Source of the DNA: Bdellovibrio bacteriovorus HD100
Lineage (GTDB): Bacteria > Bdellovibrionota > Bdellovibrionia > Bdellovibrionales > Bdellovibrionaceae
Length of the DNA: 64,000 nt
Direction: 5' to 3'
Assembly: GCF_000196175.1 (NCBI RefSeq)
Contig: NC_005363.1
Coordinates: forward strand, 2,294,001 to 2,358,000
Every line of letters begins with the position of its first letter. Positions within the stretch are counted from its first letter, which is position 1. The notes beneath the pieces are model-generated. The model made no database searches, was not told where the DNA came from, and worked only from the letters and a program-made list of their open reading frames with translations. The translations under genes were made by a program, and so were the position numbers. Shown piece after piece: positions 1-8,424 of the stretch.

Positions 1-1
1 T

Positions 2-70
2 CACGACTCCTGGCAGCCAAAAGCTCCGGTGGCGTGGATTGGTCACGACCTCGTAGCCCGCTGCATGTAA
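2..70 (+). CDS. C-terminal tail of a gene running in from the left edge (uncertain)
   Basis: Frame 2 is open from the window edge to a TAA at 68-70 and reads about 22 residues ending in DLVARCM. It ends 4 nt before the next start codon, a spacing typical of an operon. The fragment is too short to identify, and the other frames cannot be excluded, although frame 3 meets a stop earlier. Confidence 0.3.
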   Translation, partial: HDSWQPKAPVAWIGHDLVARCM

Positions 71-74
71 TCGT

Positions 75-917
75 ATGTCAGTTCAAGCCGGAGAGAGTTG
101 GAGTTACAACAAGTACAAGTTCCATGGAATGTCGCTGTCGGGAATCCGCACGGCGATTTCCATGCCCGAACTCTCTTTGAGCTTTGATGTCGCACAAGGC
201 TATCCTTTCCTGATAAACTTAAAGCAATTCTTTATCAGTCACGGCCACCTTGATCACGCAGCTGGGATTCCTTACATCATCTCACAGAGAGCGATGAACT
301 CGCTGCCGCCTGGAAAGTTCTATATGCCGGGCACGCTGGTGGAGCCTTTGGATAAGATCATGAAGCTCTGGGAGCAGATTGAAAACCACCAGTACAAGTA
401 CGAGTTCGTTCCCGTTAAAGCCGATGACGAAATCCCGCTGAACCCCCAGGCCTTTATCAAGGTCTTCCCGACCACTCACCGAATCGAGTCCTACGGTTAC
501 ACCCTGTTTGAAGTTCACAAAAAACTGAAAAAAGAGTACCTGGGGTTGAAACAGGACGAAATCGTAGATCTGCGCCGTCAAGGACTTGAAGTCAACGAAA
601 CCACCAACATTCCAGTGGTCAGCTTTACCGGCGACACCCAGATCGAGTTTTTGGATTCCCGCCCCTGGGTTCGCCAAAGCAAGATCCTGATCATGGAATC
701 CACCTATCTGGACGACAAAAAATCCGTCGAACACGCCAGAACCTGGGGTCACACCCATATTGACGAAATCATCCCGCGCCTCAAGGACATTGAGAGCGAG
801 AAGATCGTTATTATTCATGCTTCCAGCAGATATTCAGACAAAGAGGCTTTGCGCCTGCTTCAAGAAAAAATCCCGGCAGAATACCGGGATCGTGTCGAAC
901 TGTTTCCAGGTCGCTAA
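75..917 (+). CDS. MBL-fold hydrolase, RNase Z-like
   Basis: A 280-residue metallo-beta-lactamase-fold protein. The metal-binding motif HGHLDH lies at residues 56-61, followed by an FTGDT strand near residue 185 and a late HTH/IIHAS segment, the order seen in the RNase Z/ElaC family. Such enzymes trim tRNA 3' ends or cleave other phosphodiesters in the cytoplasm. The first residues (YKFHGMSLSGIRT) already belong to the fold, so the ATG at 75 is a sensible start even though no clear Shine-Dalgarno precedes it. The stop abuts the stop of the convergent gene at 918. I infer the general activity only; the protein is shorter than a classical long RNase Z and may be one of the related tRNase Z-like hydrolases. 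Confidence 0.8.
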   Translation: MSVQAGESWSYNKYKFHGMSLSGIRTAISMPELSLSFDVAQGYPFLINLKQFFISHGHLDHAAGIPYIISQRAMNSLPPGKFYMPGTLVEPLDKIMKLWEQIENHQYKYEFVPVKADDEIPLNPQAFIKVFPTTHRIESYGYTLFEVHKKLKKEYLGLKQDEIVDLRRQGLEVNETTNIPVVSFTGDTQIEFLDSRPWVRQSKILIMESTYLDDKKSVEHARTWGHTHIDEIIPRLKDIESEKIVIIHASSRYSDKEALRLLQEKIPAEYRDRVELFPGR

Positions 918-1646
918 TTAGAACAAATCGCCCAGATCCAGCCACAATTTACGGGTCTTCAACTTTTTCGTGCGGAAGTGCTCGACCCACTCAGAAGACG
1001 TACGTTTTTGCCAGTTGCTGGCCAGATTTGCTGTAAAGATCAACGGACTGTATCCCTGACCCACGATATCGCGTGGAGCCCGCAAAGCCGTCAGCATTTC
1101 AGGGCCATAGAAACCAATCACCGGGAACAAACGGTCTCTTTCACCCAGCTCACCGATGATCAAAGCACCATGCACTTGGCCTAGAATCGTGCGGCTTAGA
1201 GGACTGGAGGCTTCCGCAGGACCCGGGCCGCCTGCCGCACCGACAACAACAAGGCCGGAGTCGACTTTCTTATTCAGCAGCTCCACCAGCTCTTTGTTGG
1301 CTTCGTTGGCTCTCATATTGAAATCAAAGAAAACAAAAGCGGCGTTGTCCGGCAGGGATTCCACACGCTCGTGCAAGGAGGCCATGTCGACTTCGCCTTC
1401 TTTGGTGTACGGAGTGTAGTTCAGAATCTCGCAAGTCTTACAGGATTTAACGTAATCAGCAAAAACCGGCTTCACCTTAAGTTCGAAATCTTCCGCCTTG
1501 CCTTGGCCGAAGTAAATAACTGTGGTTTTAGAGGACGGTACCGCCGCCTGAGCCCATGTTGCTCCGCAAAAGGTAAGACTCAGAAGGCTGCCCGCCAAGA
1601 TTTTTTTAAGACTTTTGATGTCCAGAGATATGTTGCTTAATGCCAT
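918..1646 (-). CDS. Secreted protein of unknown function
   Basis: Read from the ATG at 1646, which has a GGGGGAGG Shine-Dalgarno about 13 nt upstream, the product is 242 residues. It opens with a basic stretch and a hydrophobic core ending near AQAA, so it is probably a signal-peptide protein of the periplasm or outside. The frame stays open to 1715, but that extension would place 23 extra residues before the signal peptide. The mature part alternates hydrophobic strands and glycine-rich turns (VVVGAAGGPG) like an alpha/beta Rossmann-type domain, and has two close cysteines (CKTC). I do not recognise a family. It converges with the RNase Z-like gene, with the two stop codons touching. Confidence 0.7.
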   Translation of the reverse strand: MALSNISLDIKSLKKILAGSLLSLTFCGATWAQAAVPSSKTTVIYFGQGKAEDFELKVKPVFADYVKSCKTCEILNYTPYTKEGEVDMASLHERVESLPDNAAFVFFDFNMRANEANKELVELLNKKVDSGLVVVGAAGGPGPAEASSPLSRTILGQVHGALIIGELGERDRLFPVIGFYGPEMLTALRAPRDIVGQGYSPLIFTANLASNWQKRTSSEWVEHFRTKKLKTRKLWLDLGDLF

Positions 1647-1715
1647 AAAGTGAGTGTGCCCTCCCCCTTGCTTTGCTGTCGACTTTTTTAATAATTTAAT
1701 GAACAATTGCGACAT

Positions 1716-2858
1716 ATGGAGTCATGGAGCCAAGTTCAAATTTTTCACTCAGGTGACGACTTTTTCTCAAGTCTCATTCTAGATATAAGACAGGCTCGTC
1801 GTAGCGTCACCATTGAATCGTACATCTTTGCTGAAGATAAGCTGACTCAGTCGATTTTGCATGAATTGACAAATGCGCGCCAGCGCGGCTGCACCGTCAA
1901 AATCGTCGTCGATGGCTTCGGCTCCTACACTTCAATCCCTTATCTGGACCGCTTTTGCACGGACAACGGCCTGGAGCTTCGGGTTTTTCATCCGCTGCCT
2001 CACCCGCTGATTTGGGCGCACCAGTTTGTGATGAAATATTCCTGGCGCGGGTCTTTGATATTTAAACGCATCAATCGCCGCACCCACCGCAAGATTGCGA
2101 TCATCGATGAAAAACGCGCCTATCTGGGCAGCATGAATTTCACTCAGGAACACTGTGTGAGTTATGTCGGCGAAAAAGCCTGGCGGGACACCGGCGTGTG
2201 GGTGGAAGGCGAACCCGTCAAACGCCTGGTGCTGGCTTTTCAGATCTCGTACCTGCGCACCTTCATGAAGGGCCTTTTAACGTGGGTGGGCCGCTGGCGC
2301 ATGAATGAGGACGTTGCCCACAATGTGCTTCGCCTGAACACCACCCAGCGCACACGAAAAAAACTTTATCGCGATCTGCTTCGCCGGATCAGTCATGCCG
2401 AAAATCGCATCTATTTGACCACAGCCTATTTCCTGCCACGCAGATCCTTGCTGCGGGCGTTGCTGAAGGCCGCCCAGCGCGGAGTCGACGTTCAGCTGCT
2501 GATTCCCGGAAAATCCGACGTTCCGATGGTCAAATGGGCGGCTTTTTATATTGTCCGCCTTTTGATTCAACGGCAGATCCCGATCTTTGAGTATCAGAAG
2601 TCGATTTTGCACGCCAAGACGATGATCATCGACAACGAGGCGTTCGTAGGCTCTTTCAACCTGAATCATCGCAGTATTCTGCATGATCTTGAGGTCGAAG
2701 TGATTCTGCAGGAACCCTCCATGGTGCAGAATATGCTGGAGCAATGGCATCAAGACATCGCCAACTCCAAACCTGCCTCAGAAAAGGATTTTGCCACCCC
2801 TTCTTGGCTAACCCACATCCTGTATAAGATCGCCTTCCGATTGCGTTATATGCTCTAG
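1716..2858 (+). CDS. Phospholipase D/cardiolipin synthase-type enzyme
   Basis: A 380-residue protein with two HKD motifs, HRKIAIID at about residue 124 and HAKTMIID at about residue 299, each followed by a GS-containing strand (LGSMNF, VGSFNL). This two-motif layout defines the phospholipase D superfamily, and the spacing fits bacterial cardiolipin synthases, which join phosphatidyl groups through a phosphohistidine intermediate. It lacks the two N-terminal membrane helices of ClsA, so it resembles ClsB/YbhO or a general phosphatidyltransferase/phospholipase. The ATG at 1716 is preferred over an in-frame TTG at 1707. Which substrate it uses cannot be told from sequence. Confidence 0.85.
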   Translation: MESWSQVQIFHSGDDFFSSLILDIRQARRSVTIESYIFAEDKLTQSILHELTNARQRGCTVKIVVDGFGSYTSIPYLDRFCTDNGLELRVFHPLPHPLIWAHQFVMKYSWRGSLIFKRINRRTHRKIAIIDEKRAYLGSMNFTQEHCVSYVGEKAWRDTGVWVEGEPVKRLVLAFQISYLRTFMKGLLTWVGRWRMNEDVAHNVLRLNTTQRTRKKLYRDLLRRISHAENRIYLTTAYFLPRRSLLRALLKAAQRGVDVQLLIPGKSDVPMVKWAAFYIVRLLIQRQIPIFEYQKSILHAKTMIIDNEAFVGSFNLNHRSILHDLEVEVILQEPSMVQNMLEQWHQDIANSKPASEKDFATPSWLTHILYKIAFRLRYML

Positions 2859-2903
2859 TTTTTTGTTTTGACCTAAGGACCTTTTATTAGGGACCATAGA
2901 GGT

Positions 2904-3509
2904 ATGAATTCATACGTCAAAGTCGCGATCACCGGAGGCCCTTCAGGGGGAAAAACCACACTTATCGAAGCTCTGAAAAAAGAGCTGGGCCAGCGCTGTG
3001 CCATCGTGCCGGAAGCGGCCAGTATTTTGTATCGCGGAGGTTTCCCTCGTTACAAAGATCCCCAGACCGTGGTGCATGCGCAAAAAGCGATCTATGCGAC
3101 TCAGTTTGAACTGGAAGCGATGATTTCTTACGTCAGCCAAAAAAGTCTGATCGTCTGTGACCGTGGCTCCCTGGACAGTGCTGCTTACTGGCCGACCTCT
3201 TTGGGCAGTGATTTCTTTACCAGCATGAACACCACCAAGGAAAAAGAACTGGCCCGTTATGACTGGGTCATTCACCTGGACACAGCGGCAGCCGATGACT
3301 ATGACAGTTCAAATCCCATCCGCACTGAAACCTATCAGGAGGCCTGGGACCTGAATGACCGTATTAAAAACGCCTGGGACGGACATCCCCGTCGTGTGGT
3401 GATCACTCACAACGCCGACTTCCTTTCCAAAATGACAACCTCCCTGGCTGTGATCAAAGCGATCATGGCCCATAAAAGCGCTGAAGAAATCAAGAAGGAG
3501 CTACTGTAA
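2904..3509 (+). CDS. Small P-loop NTPase, AAA_28/NadR-kinase-like
   Basis: A 201-residue protein with Walker A GGPSGGKTT at residues 11-19, a VPEAAS segment like the PE motif of NadR-type kinases, and a Walker B-like LIVCDRG strand. These match the AAA_28 group, which includes kinases that phosphorylate small metabolites. Its substrate is unknown. The stop overlaps the start of the next gene by one base (TAATG at 3507-3511), so the two are translationally coupled, and GGAG for the downstream gene lies inside the end of this one. That coupling to an exported barrel-like protein is odd for a cytoplasmic kinase. Confidence 0.75.
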   Translation: MNSYVKVAITGGPSGGKTTLIEALKKELGQRCAIVPEAASILYRGGFPRYKDPQTVVHAQKAIYATQFELEAMISYVSQKSLIVCDRGSLDSAAYWPTSLGSDFFTSMNTTKEKELARYDWVIHLDTAAADDYDSSNPIRTETYQEAWDLNDRIKNAWDGHPRRVVITHNADFLSKMTTSLAVIKAIMAHKSAEEIKKELL

Positions 3510-5287
3510 TGAAATCCGCCCTGCTTGCATTGTTAAGTCTTTCGATCGCCCTGCCTGTGGCGGCTCAAACCCGCACAAGCCGCCTGAAGCCCATGTATTT
3601 TCAGGCCGACAAAAACAATCTGCAGGTTCTGCCTCAGCGCTTTGAATACACCCTGATGGATGAAAACCGTCTGAAAGTCGGCGACATCCTGATTGACACA
3701 ACGGAAGTCACCTTCCAAGTGGAACCTTCCCCGTCCAAAAAAGGTTCTTACCGCATCCGATTCTCTTGGCCGGCAGGCCTGATCAAGGATGGCGAGCTGG
3801 CAGTGAAAAACAATTCCGGCAAAGCCATCTTTAACGCCGTTCTGGACAAGAACAACATCAAACTCACCACCGACACCCTTCCCGCCGAAGAGGGAGACCT
3901 GCGTTCAGAAAAAGCGGAATTCGTGGTGGAAGAAATCGAAAACAATCTTGTCGACGACATGAAGTATCTGCCATTCATGACGTTCTGTATTTACCGCGAA
4001 AGTGAAGAGACTCGTTTGTATCTTTGCTCCAACGAACTTTACCTGAGTTCCCAACAAGGTCAGATGACTGTGAAGGCCCGCACCAGCACGAAGAAAGCTT
4101 CACAGATTGAAATCAACGGCAAGGTCGTGGGCAATCAGGGGATTATCTATCTGAACGACCGCAGTGAAAACGTGGCGTTTAAAGCCGCGACCCGTTCTGG
4201 CGCCTTCCTGGAAATTGAAACCCGCAAAAAAGATGTCGATTTTAAAGATGTCGTGGTTTCAGACGATGGCGAAAATCTGATCCTGACAGCTTCAGGTGCT
4301 GAGCCTGTGGATGCAAAGAAAGTAAAGAAGCTTTCGGCCACGGAATGGCAGATCTCTTTGCCGAAGTCCCGTCCCGTGCTTTACTTAAAAGGTGATGGCG
4401 ACATTCCAATGCGCCAGGAGTTCTATATCCGTGGCCAGTTGCCACGCGAAAAGAACCGCCCTTATCTTTCCAATCGTTCGGCCGTGCGCACGTATTCTTC
4501 ATCCTTGAGCTTTGCTGGCGTGGCACCAGAAGGCGTCACGGTAAAAGTTCTCGATACTGACAAAGCCGCTCGTCTGGAAGGCACCAAGAAAAATCAATTC
4601 GTTTGGACCATTGATGACATCCCGGCCGGGGTTGAAAACCGTCGTTATCTGGCGGTCACGGCGGACAGCCACACGTTTGTTGCTGGCAACGACGTCTTCC
4701 GCGGGCAGCCGTTTGGACTGGGCCTGGGAGCGCGCTATCAGACTCCGTCAGGCATTGCGTTTGGGACTATTGAGTTCCAGTGGTGGATTGAGAACTTCCT
4801 GTGGATGAATTCAGACTGGACCCGATTCCACTGGGGATTGTCGATTGAGCGCCAGCAGCACCTGACCGAAAACGATGATACCGCCAAGGTCGATCTGACC
4901 ACGGTAGAACTGATGTGGCGCGCTCACGAAGGCTTTAACCTTGTGGATGCCACTTGGGGTCTTACAGTACCACTGCAAATGGTGGCCGGCGAAAGTTCCA
5001 GTGCCACAGCTTACGGGCTGGGGGCTTATATCATCAAAAAACCAGGCCGCTGGTTGCGCCCGTTCATGGATTGGTCGGAATACAAGCTGCAGTACTATGC
5101 AGGTTCTTCTGGAAGCGACTTCAAAGTGAAGTCGGCTTACAACCTGAAAGCACAAGCTTACTTGCAGTTCTCTAACCAATGGTACTGGCGCTATGGCGTG
5201 GATTTGGCGGACTATAAGTTCGATCCATCCGCAACCAAAGAAGACATGCAAATCGGCCTGTCCACCAGCCTTTACTGGAAGTTTTAA
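3509..5287 (+). CDS. Putative outer-membrane beta-barrel protein, paralogue of the gene at 49298
   Basis: A 592-residue exported protein with signal peptide MKSALLALLSLSIALPVAAQ. Residues 20-410 look like beta-sandwich modules. The last ~190 residues alternate aromatic-rich strands (FQWWIENFLWM, WYWRYGVDLADY) and end in YWKF, as expected of a porin-like barrel with a C-terminal aromatic. The whole protein is homologous to the product of 49298-51370: both start the mature part with a PxYF...LPP/LPQ segment and share FVW...NRxYL just before the barrel. I do not know a named family. It follows the P-loop gene with one-base overlap and precedes the SGNH gene by 18 nt, so the three form an operon. 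Confidence 0.75.
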   Translation: MKSALLALLSLSIALPVAAQTRTSRLKPMYFQADKNNLQVLPQRFEYTLMDENRLKVGDILIDTTEVTFQVEPSPSKKGSYRIRFSWPAGLIKDGELAVKNNSGKAIFNAVLDKNNIKLTTDTLPAEEGDLRSEKAEFVVEEIENNLVDDMKYLPFMTFCIYRESEETRLYLCSNELYLSSQQGQMTVKARTSTKKASQIEINGKVVGNQGIIYLNDRSENVAFKAATRSGAFLEIETRKKDVDFKDVVVSDDGENLILTASGAEPVDAKKVKKLSATEWQISLPKSRPVLYLKGDGDIPMRQEFYIRGQLPREKNRPYLSNRSAVRTYSSSLSFAGVAPEGVTVKVLDTDKAARLEGTKKNQFVWTIDDIPAGVENRRYLAVTADSHTFVAGNDVFRGQPFGLGLGARYQTPSGIAFGTIEFQWWIENFLWMNSDWTRFHWGLSIERQQHLTENDDTAKVDLTTVELMWRAHEGFNLVDATWGLTVPLQMVAGESSSATAYGLGAYIIKKPGRWLRPFMDWSEYKLQYYAGSSGSDFKVKSAYNLKAQAYLQFSNQWYWRYGVDLADYKFDPSATKEDMQIGLSTSLYWKF

Positions 5288-5305
5288 TTTCTGACGAAGG
5301 ACTTT

Positions 5306-6037
5306 ATGAAAAGCACACTTTTGACTTTGACAGTTTTGCTTTCATTCTCATCGGCCTTTGCCGAAGGTCCTTCGCGCGTTTTGCTGTTGGGGGATTCCCA
5401 CGCTTACGGCCGTTACGGCTCGGTGCTGGATGCGCACTTCAGAAAGGGCGACACACAGGTCACATCTTTATCCAGTTGCGGATCGTCCCCGTCCACGTGG
5501 ACCACCAGCTCTGAAAACTTTAAAAGCACCAACTGTGGTTTCTGGAAAAAGAACGCCAAAGGTCAAGAAACCCGCGTGACCAGTCACCGCCTGCCTTCGT
5601 TCGGTGAGGAACTTGCCGCCACGAAACCGGATCTGACCGTGATCACCTTGGGAACAAATTTCCTGGCAAGCCCTGGCAATATCAAAAGCGAAAAAGCCCA
5701 CGTTGAAAAGATGATGAAGCAGATCAATGCCGCAGGTTCTGCGTGCATCTGGGTAGGACCTCCAGACTTAAAAAAAGACCCCTTCAAAAAGAATCTTGAA
5801 CTGGGTGTGAAGGAATTAAAGTCCTGGGCTGACGCCAACAACTGTCAGTTCATTGATTCCACCAAGCTGACGAAATATCCCGGCGGCAAATCCGATGGCA
5901 TTCACTATGGCCCGAAAGACTCGGCAGCCTGGGGTGAGGCTGTGGTGAAGGAAATCACCAAGTTGAATATCACCCCACCAGTCAAAGCGGCTGCCCCGAA
6001 GGCTGCGGATGCTCAGAAAAAGACTGGGACCAAGTAA
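5306..6037 (+). CDS. Secreted SGNH/GDSL-type hydrolase
   Basis: A 243-residue protein with a signal peptide (cleavage near SAFA-E). It carries the SGNH landmarks: block I LLLGDSH with candidate nucleophile Ser31, block III TLGTN, and block V DGIHYG with the Asp-x-x-His pair near residue 190. These esterases or lipases, including peptidoglycan and polysaccharide O-acetyl esterases, act in the periplasm or outside. The C-terminal 25 residues are Ala/Lys/Pro-rich and probably disordered. A GAAGGA Shine-Dalgarno lies before the ATG at 5306. A weak GGACC/GGTCC hairpin at the stop could end the operon. Confidence 0.75.
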   Translation: MKSTLLTLTVLLSFSSAFAEGPSRVLLLGDSHAYGRYGSVLDAHFRKGDTQVTSLSSCGSSPSTWTTSSENFKSTNCGFWKKNAKGQETRVTSHRLPSFGEELAATKPDLTVITLGTNFLASPGNIKSEKAHVEKMMKQINAAGSACIWVGPPDLKKDPFKKNLELGVKELKSWADANNCQFIDSTKLTKYPGGKSDGIHYGPKDSAAWGEAVVKEITKLNITPPVKAAAPKAADAQKKTGTK

Positions 6038-6077
6038 GGGTCCTTTCGTCCTATTTCCCAGAATATAGAATCCACAA

Positions 6078-6204
6078 CCGGACAATCCGGACGCCAAATC
6101 AAATATAAGCTGTTTATAGCCCTAAATTCCGGCGGCACGGACCGCGCAATACCCTCCTCACACAAACACTTTCCTGAGGAGGAAATATGAAATCCAAAGC
6201 AATC
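6078..6204 (+). repeat. 5' module repeat, copy 1
   Basis: About 127 nt covering the leader and first six codons of the gene at 6187, repeated with strong similarity at 8425-8560. The best-conserved stretch runs from CCGGCGGCACGGACC through the Shine-Dalgarno hairpin to the ATG and the codons for MKSKAI. Gaps of one to two bases and scattered substitutions show that the copies have drifted. There is no transposase, so this is a duplicated regulatory region and not a mobile-element end. Confidence 0.85.
6153..6182 (+). promoter_or_regulatory. Hairpin pairing the Shine-Dalgarno of the gene at 6187
   Basis: CCTCCTCA at 6153-6160 is perfectly complementary to TGAGGAGG at 6175-6182, with a 14-nt loop. 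The right arm is the ribosome-binding site itself, ending 4 nt before the ATG. In mRNA the stem would hide the site, so translation should depend on melting or a factor (thermometer- or protein-type control). The stem is conserved in copy 2 while the loop length changes by one base, which supports function. Confidence 0.7.
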
Positions 6205-6660
6205 ACGTCCACACTGTTCGGTATCCTGAGCCTACAAAGCCTTCTGGCGCCAGCCGCTCAAGCTAGCGGCTTGAACCAATTGAATCAAGATGGCCTAAGG
6301 CAGGAAACTGAAACAAGACAAAATCCAGCCCTGGCTGAAAGAATTATCCAAAAACGTATTGTTGGCTTCGATCCTAAACAAGCCGTCGACACCCTAACTT
6401 ACCTATATCAATCCGGTGTCGAGCAGTTTGAAAATGATGGTTCCGTTATTGTTACTTTGGAGATGGTGCCAGAAATCATGCAAACCGCAGCTGTGGACGG
6501 GATTGAGGTTCGCATCCTACAGGCCCAAGGAGCGGAAGCACGTATCAAGTTTGCCGCACATGATGAAAACAAGTTCGACCGCAGCCGCATTGAAGAAGCC
6601 AAGGAACTGGCCAATACCTATCAACTGAAATGCGATATGGACGGAAAAGTAATGATGTAA
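6187..6660 (+). CDS. Small secreted protein of unknown function, head of the islet operon
   Basis: A 157-residue protein with a signal peptide (probable cleavage after AAQA-S, residue ~26). The mature part is about 130 residues with an LTYLYQSG...IVTLEMVP core and a charged C-terminal half; it has one cysteine. No family is recognised. It shares MKSKAI and a similar leader with the small protein at 8543, but the mature parts differ. It lies 17 nt upstream of the JmjC/cupin gene in the same direction, so it may be that enzyme's client or simply a cotranscribed envelope protein. The ribosome-binding site sits in the hairpin at 6153-6182. Confidence 0.65.
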   Translation: MKSKAITSTLFGILSLQSLLAPAAQASGLNQLNQDGLRQETETRQNPALAERIIQKRIVGFDPKQAVDTLTYLYQSGVEQFENDGSVIVTLEMVPEIMQTAAVDGIEVRILQAQGAEARIKFAAHDENKFDRSRIEEAKELANTYQLKCDMDGKVMM

Positions 6661-6677
6661 CGAATAGGAGCAGAGTC

Positions 6678-7238
6678 ATGAACGCACTAGAAATCCTTTT
6701 GAAATCATCAAAGTTTCCATCTTCAGAAGAACTCAAGGCACGCACCATCCATGACTCTGCTTTTAGCAGGAAGACTCGTCACGTAAAAACAGAAGCGGAC
6801 ATATTCCAAAGCAGTCTGTTCGAACTAAAAGATGGCACCTGGTCTTTTAATTCAATCGAAAATGATTTTCCATGCATCAATGCCCTGTGTGAGGAAATTG
6901 AACTTCACACAGGACTCAGAGTTCAATGTAATGCCTATTTCACCCCTTCAGCGGCACAAGGCCTTCCAATCCATTACGATCTACACGACATCTGGATTGT
7001 ACAAACGGAAGGTTCTAAACTCTGGAAAGTCTGGAAGTCCTTTAGAAAAGAAGTGTCGTTACAGACCCTGCTTGCTGATGAAAAAGAAAACCTTCAGGCA
7101 TGGACTGCAGGAACTCCATCTAGGAATTTGCGGCTTGAAAAGAATCACACATTATACCTGAAAAAAGGTGAACCCCATGTTGCAACAACGACCACTGAAA
7201 GTTCCCTCCATTTTTCATTTGGAATATACAATGAATAA
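6678..7238 (+). CDS. JmjC/cupin-type 2-oxoglutarate oxygenase, YcfD/RoxA-like
   Basis: A 186-residue protein from the ATG at 6678, which has GGAG about 10 nt upstream; the frame is open to 6630 without a better start. The iron triad of bacterial ribosomal oxygenases is visible: His99-x-Asp101 in PIHYDLHD and distal His167 in KGEPHVATT. The segment DIWIVQTEGSKLWKVW matches the D-x-F/W-x-x-Q-x-x-G-x-x-x-W signature of the Cupin_4/JmjC family. YcfD-type enzymes hydroxylate arginine or histidine in ribosomal proteins; this one lacks the C-terminal dimer and winged-helix extension, so the substrate may differ. It overlaps the next gene by 8 nt. Base use is AT-richer than the flanking genes. Confidence 0.7.
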   Translation: MNALEILLKSSKFPSSEELKARTIHDSAFSRKTRHVKTEADIFQSSLFELKDGTWSFNSIENDFPCINALCEEIELHTGLRVQCNAYFTPSAAQGLPIHYDLHDIWIVQTEGSKLWKVWKSFRKEVSLQTLLADEKENLQAWTAGTPSRNLRLEKNHTLYLKKGEPHVATTTTESSLHFSFGIYNE

Positions 7239-8409
7239 AGAAACAATCCTTCACGCAATCTACGAAACACTGACTGATCTGCCTCTGATCTATGCCTATG
7301 TTGGAGGATCATTCAACACCCCCCTCCGTCATCCCGACTCTGATGTGGATCTCTTCCTGATCTGGGAGACGAAACCATCGAAGACAACTCGCAAGGAAAT
7401 TCTGAACCGATTGGAAACCAACTTGAAAAACAGAGTTGAATGGACTCACCTTGATAAAGACGGAGACATCATGCTTGATGCCATCAAAATTAAAAACCAT
7501 CAGAAGGTGGAAATATATCACAATAGTTTCAGGGCTTTTGAATACACGCTGAACAATCAGGAACTACTGGAAGGCTTATCTTTCAGTATTTACAACCGGC
7601 TACCCTTGATTTCCCAACCGACGATTGAAAAATACATCGAAAGTTACAGAAAAGCTTGGATCAAGGAACTCAGAAATTTGCATTTTTCAATTATGTCTGC
7701 CTATCAAAACAAAAAAGCAAATCAAAACACTCAACTTGAAATTATCAAGATGTTTTCAATTCACAAGTACGGGGCCGTGCCTTCAAAAAAGCATTTTGAT
7801 AGAACTGCAAATGAAATACCTGACAAGACACTTCTAGCCTCTAGCATCTCTTCATGGATTGAAAAACACCGACAGACTCTCAACATATGGGGAAAGGCAT
7901 CTCCGGTTGAAATGATCGAAGTGAACTCGACTACCGTGCTTCAAAAACAAAAATCTGACTTGAGCCTGGCCATCTTTGAAAAGGTCAAACAGCAGAAAGA
8001 GCGCCTTGAGGAATTTCTGACTTGGCCTGTTCACATCAACACCCTCGAAGATCAAATGCGCTTCTCAGACAAAGCGGATTTTCAATGGCAGGAAGGCCAG
8101 GCCTATCACTTCCAAATCCTTGAAAACAGTGTCTTCGCGGGGGCAATCTCAATTCATTCCATGAACTACCTAAACCGAAGTTTTGAATTCGGTTACTGGG
8201 TGGACAAAGCTTTCGAAGGACGAGGTCTCGTACATCAAAATCTGCAAGCTTTAATCGCGGAAATGGCAAATAAAGGCTGGAAACAGGCTAAAATTAGGTC
8301 TTCGCAGGGAAACATCCGGTCGCAAAAGGTGGCCGAAAAGCTGGGTATGAATTTAGATTCAAGAACAGAACACTTCAACACCTACAGCCTCCAACTGAAA
8401 ATGTCCTAA
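7231..8409 (+). CDS. Nucleotidyltransferase-GNAT acetyltransferase fusion
   Basis: A 392-residue cytoplasmic protein starting at the ATG at 7231 inside the end of the hydroxylase gene. Residues 25-42 hold a polymerase-beta-type nucleotidyltransferase motif (GGS, then DSDVDLF with the catalytic D-x-D at about 38/40). Residues 100-260 are largely helical. Residues 270-390 are a RimJ/RimL-type GNAT domain with the acetyl-CoA loop FEGRGLVHQ and the N-x-R-SQKVAEKLGM helix. Such fusions are known among bifunctional aminoglycoside-modifying enzymes, but similarity to those is only in domain type. The partner hydroxylase suggests modification of a shared protein, peptide or RNA target. AT-rich codon use points to recent transfer. 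A decayed fragment of a relative lies at 8773-8880. Confidence 0.75.
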   Translation: MNKETILHAIYETLTDLPLIYAYVGGSFNTPLRHPDSDVDLFLIWETKPSKTTRKEILNRLETNLKNRVEWTHLDKDGDIMLDAIKIKNHQKVEIYHNSFRAFEYTLNNQELLEGLSFSIYNRLPLISQPTIEKYIESYRKAWIKELRNLHFSIMSAYQNKKANQNTQLEIIKMFSIHKYGAVPSKKHFDRTANEIPDKTLLASSISSWIEKHRQTLNIWGKASPVEMIEVNSTTVLQKQKSDLSLAIFEKVKQQKERLEEFLTWPVHINTLEDQMRFSDKADFQWQEGQAYHFQILENSVFAGAISIHSMNYLNRSFEFGYWVDKAFEGRGLVHQNLQALIAEMANKGWKQAKIRSSQGNIRSQKVAEKLGMNLDSRTEHFNTYSLQLKMS

Positions 8410-8424
8410 TTCCCTGACATGAGA

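Noticed and set aside
7231-8409. A named aminoglycoside-resistance enzyme
   Set aside because: Both domain types occur in such enzymes, but the residues seen are general to the superfamilies and give no basis for a substrate.
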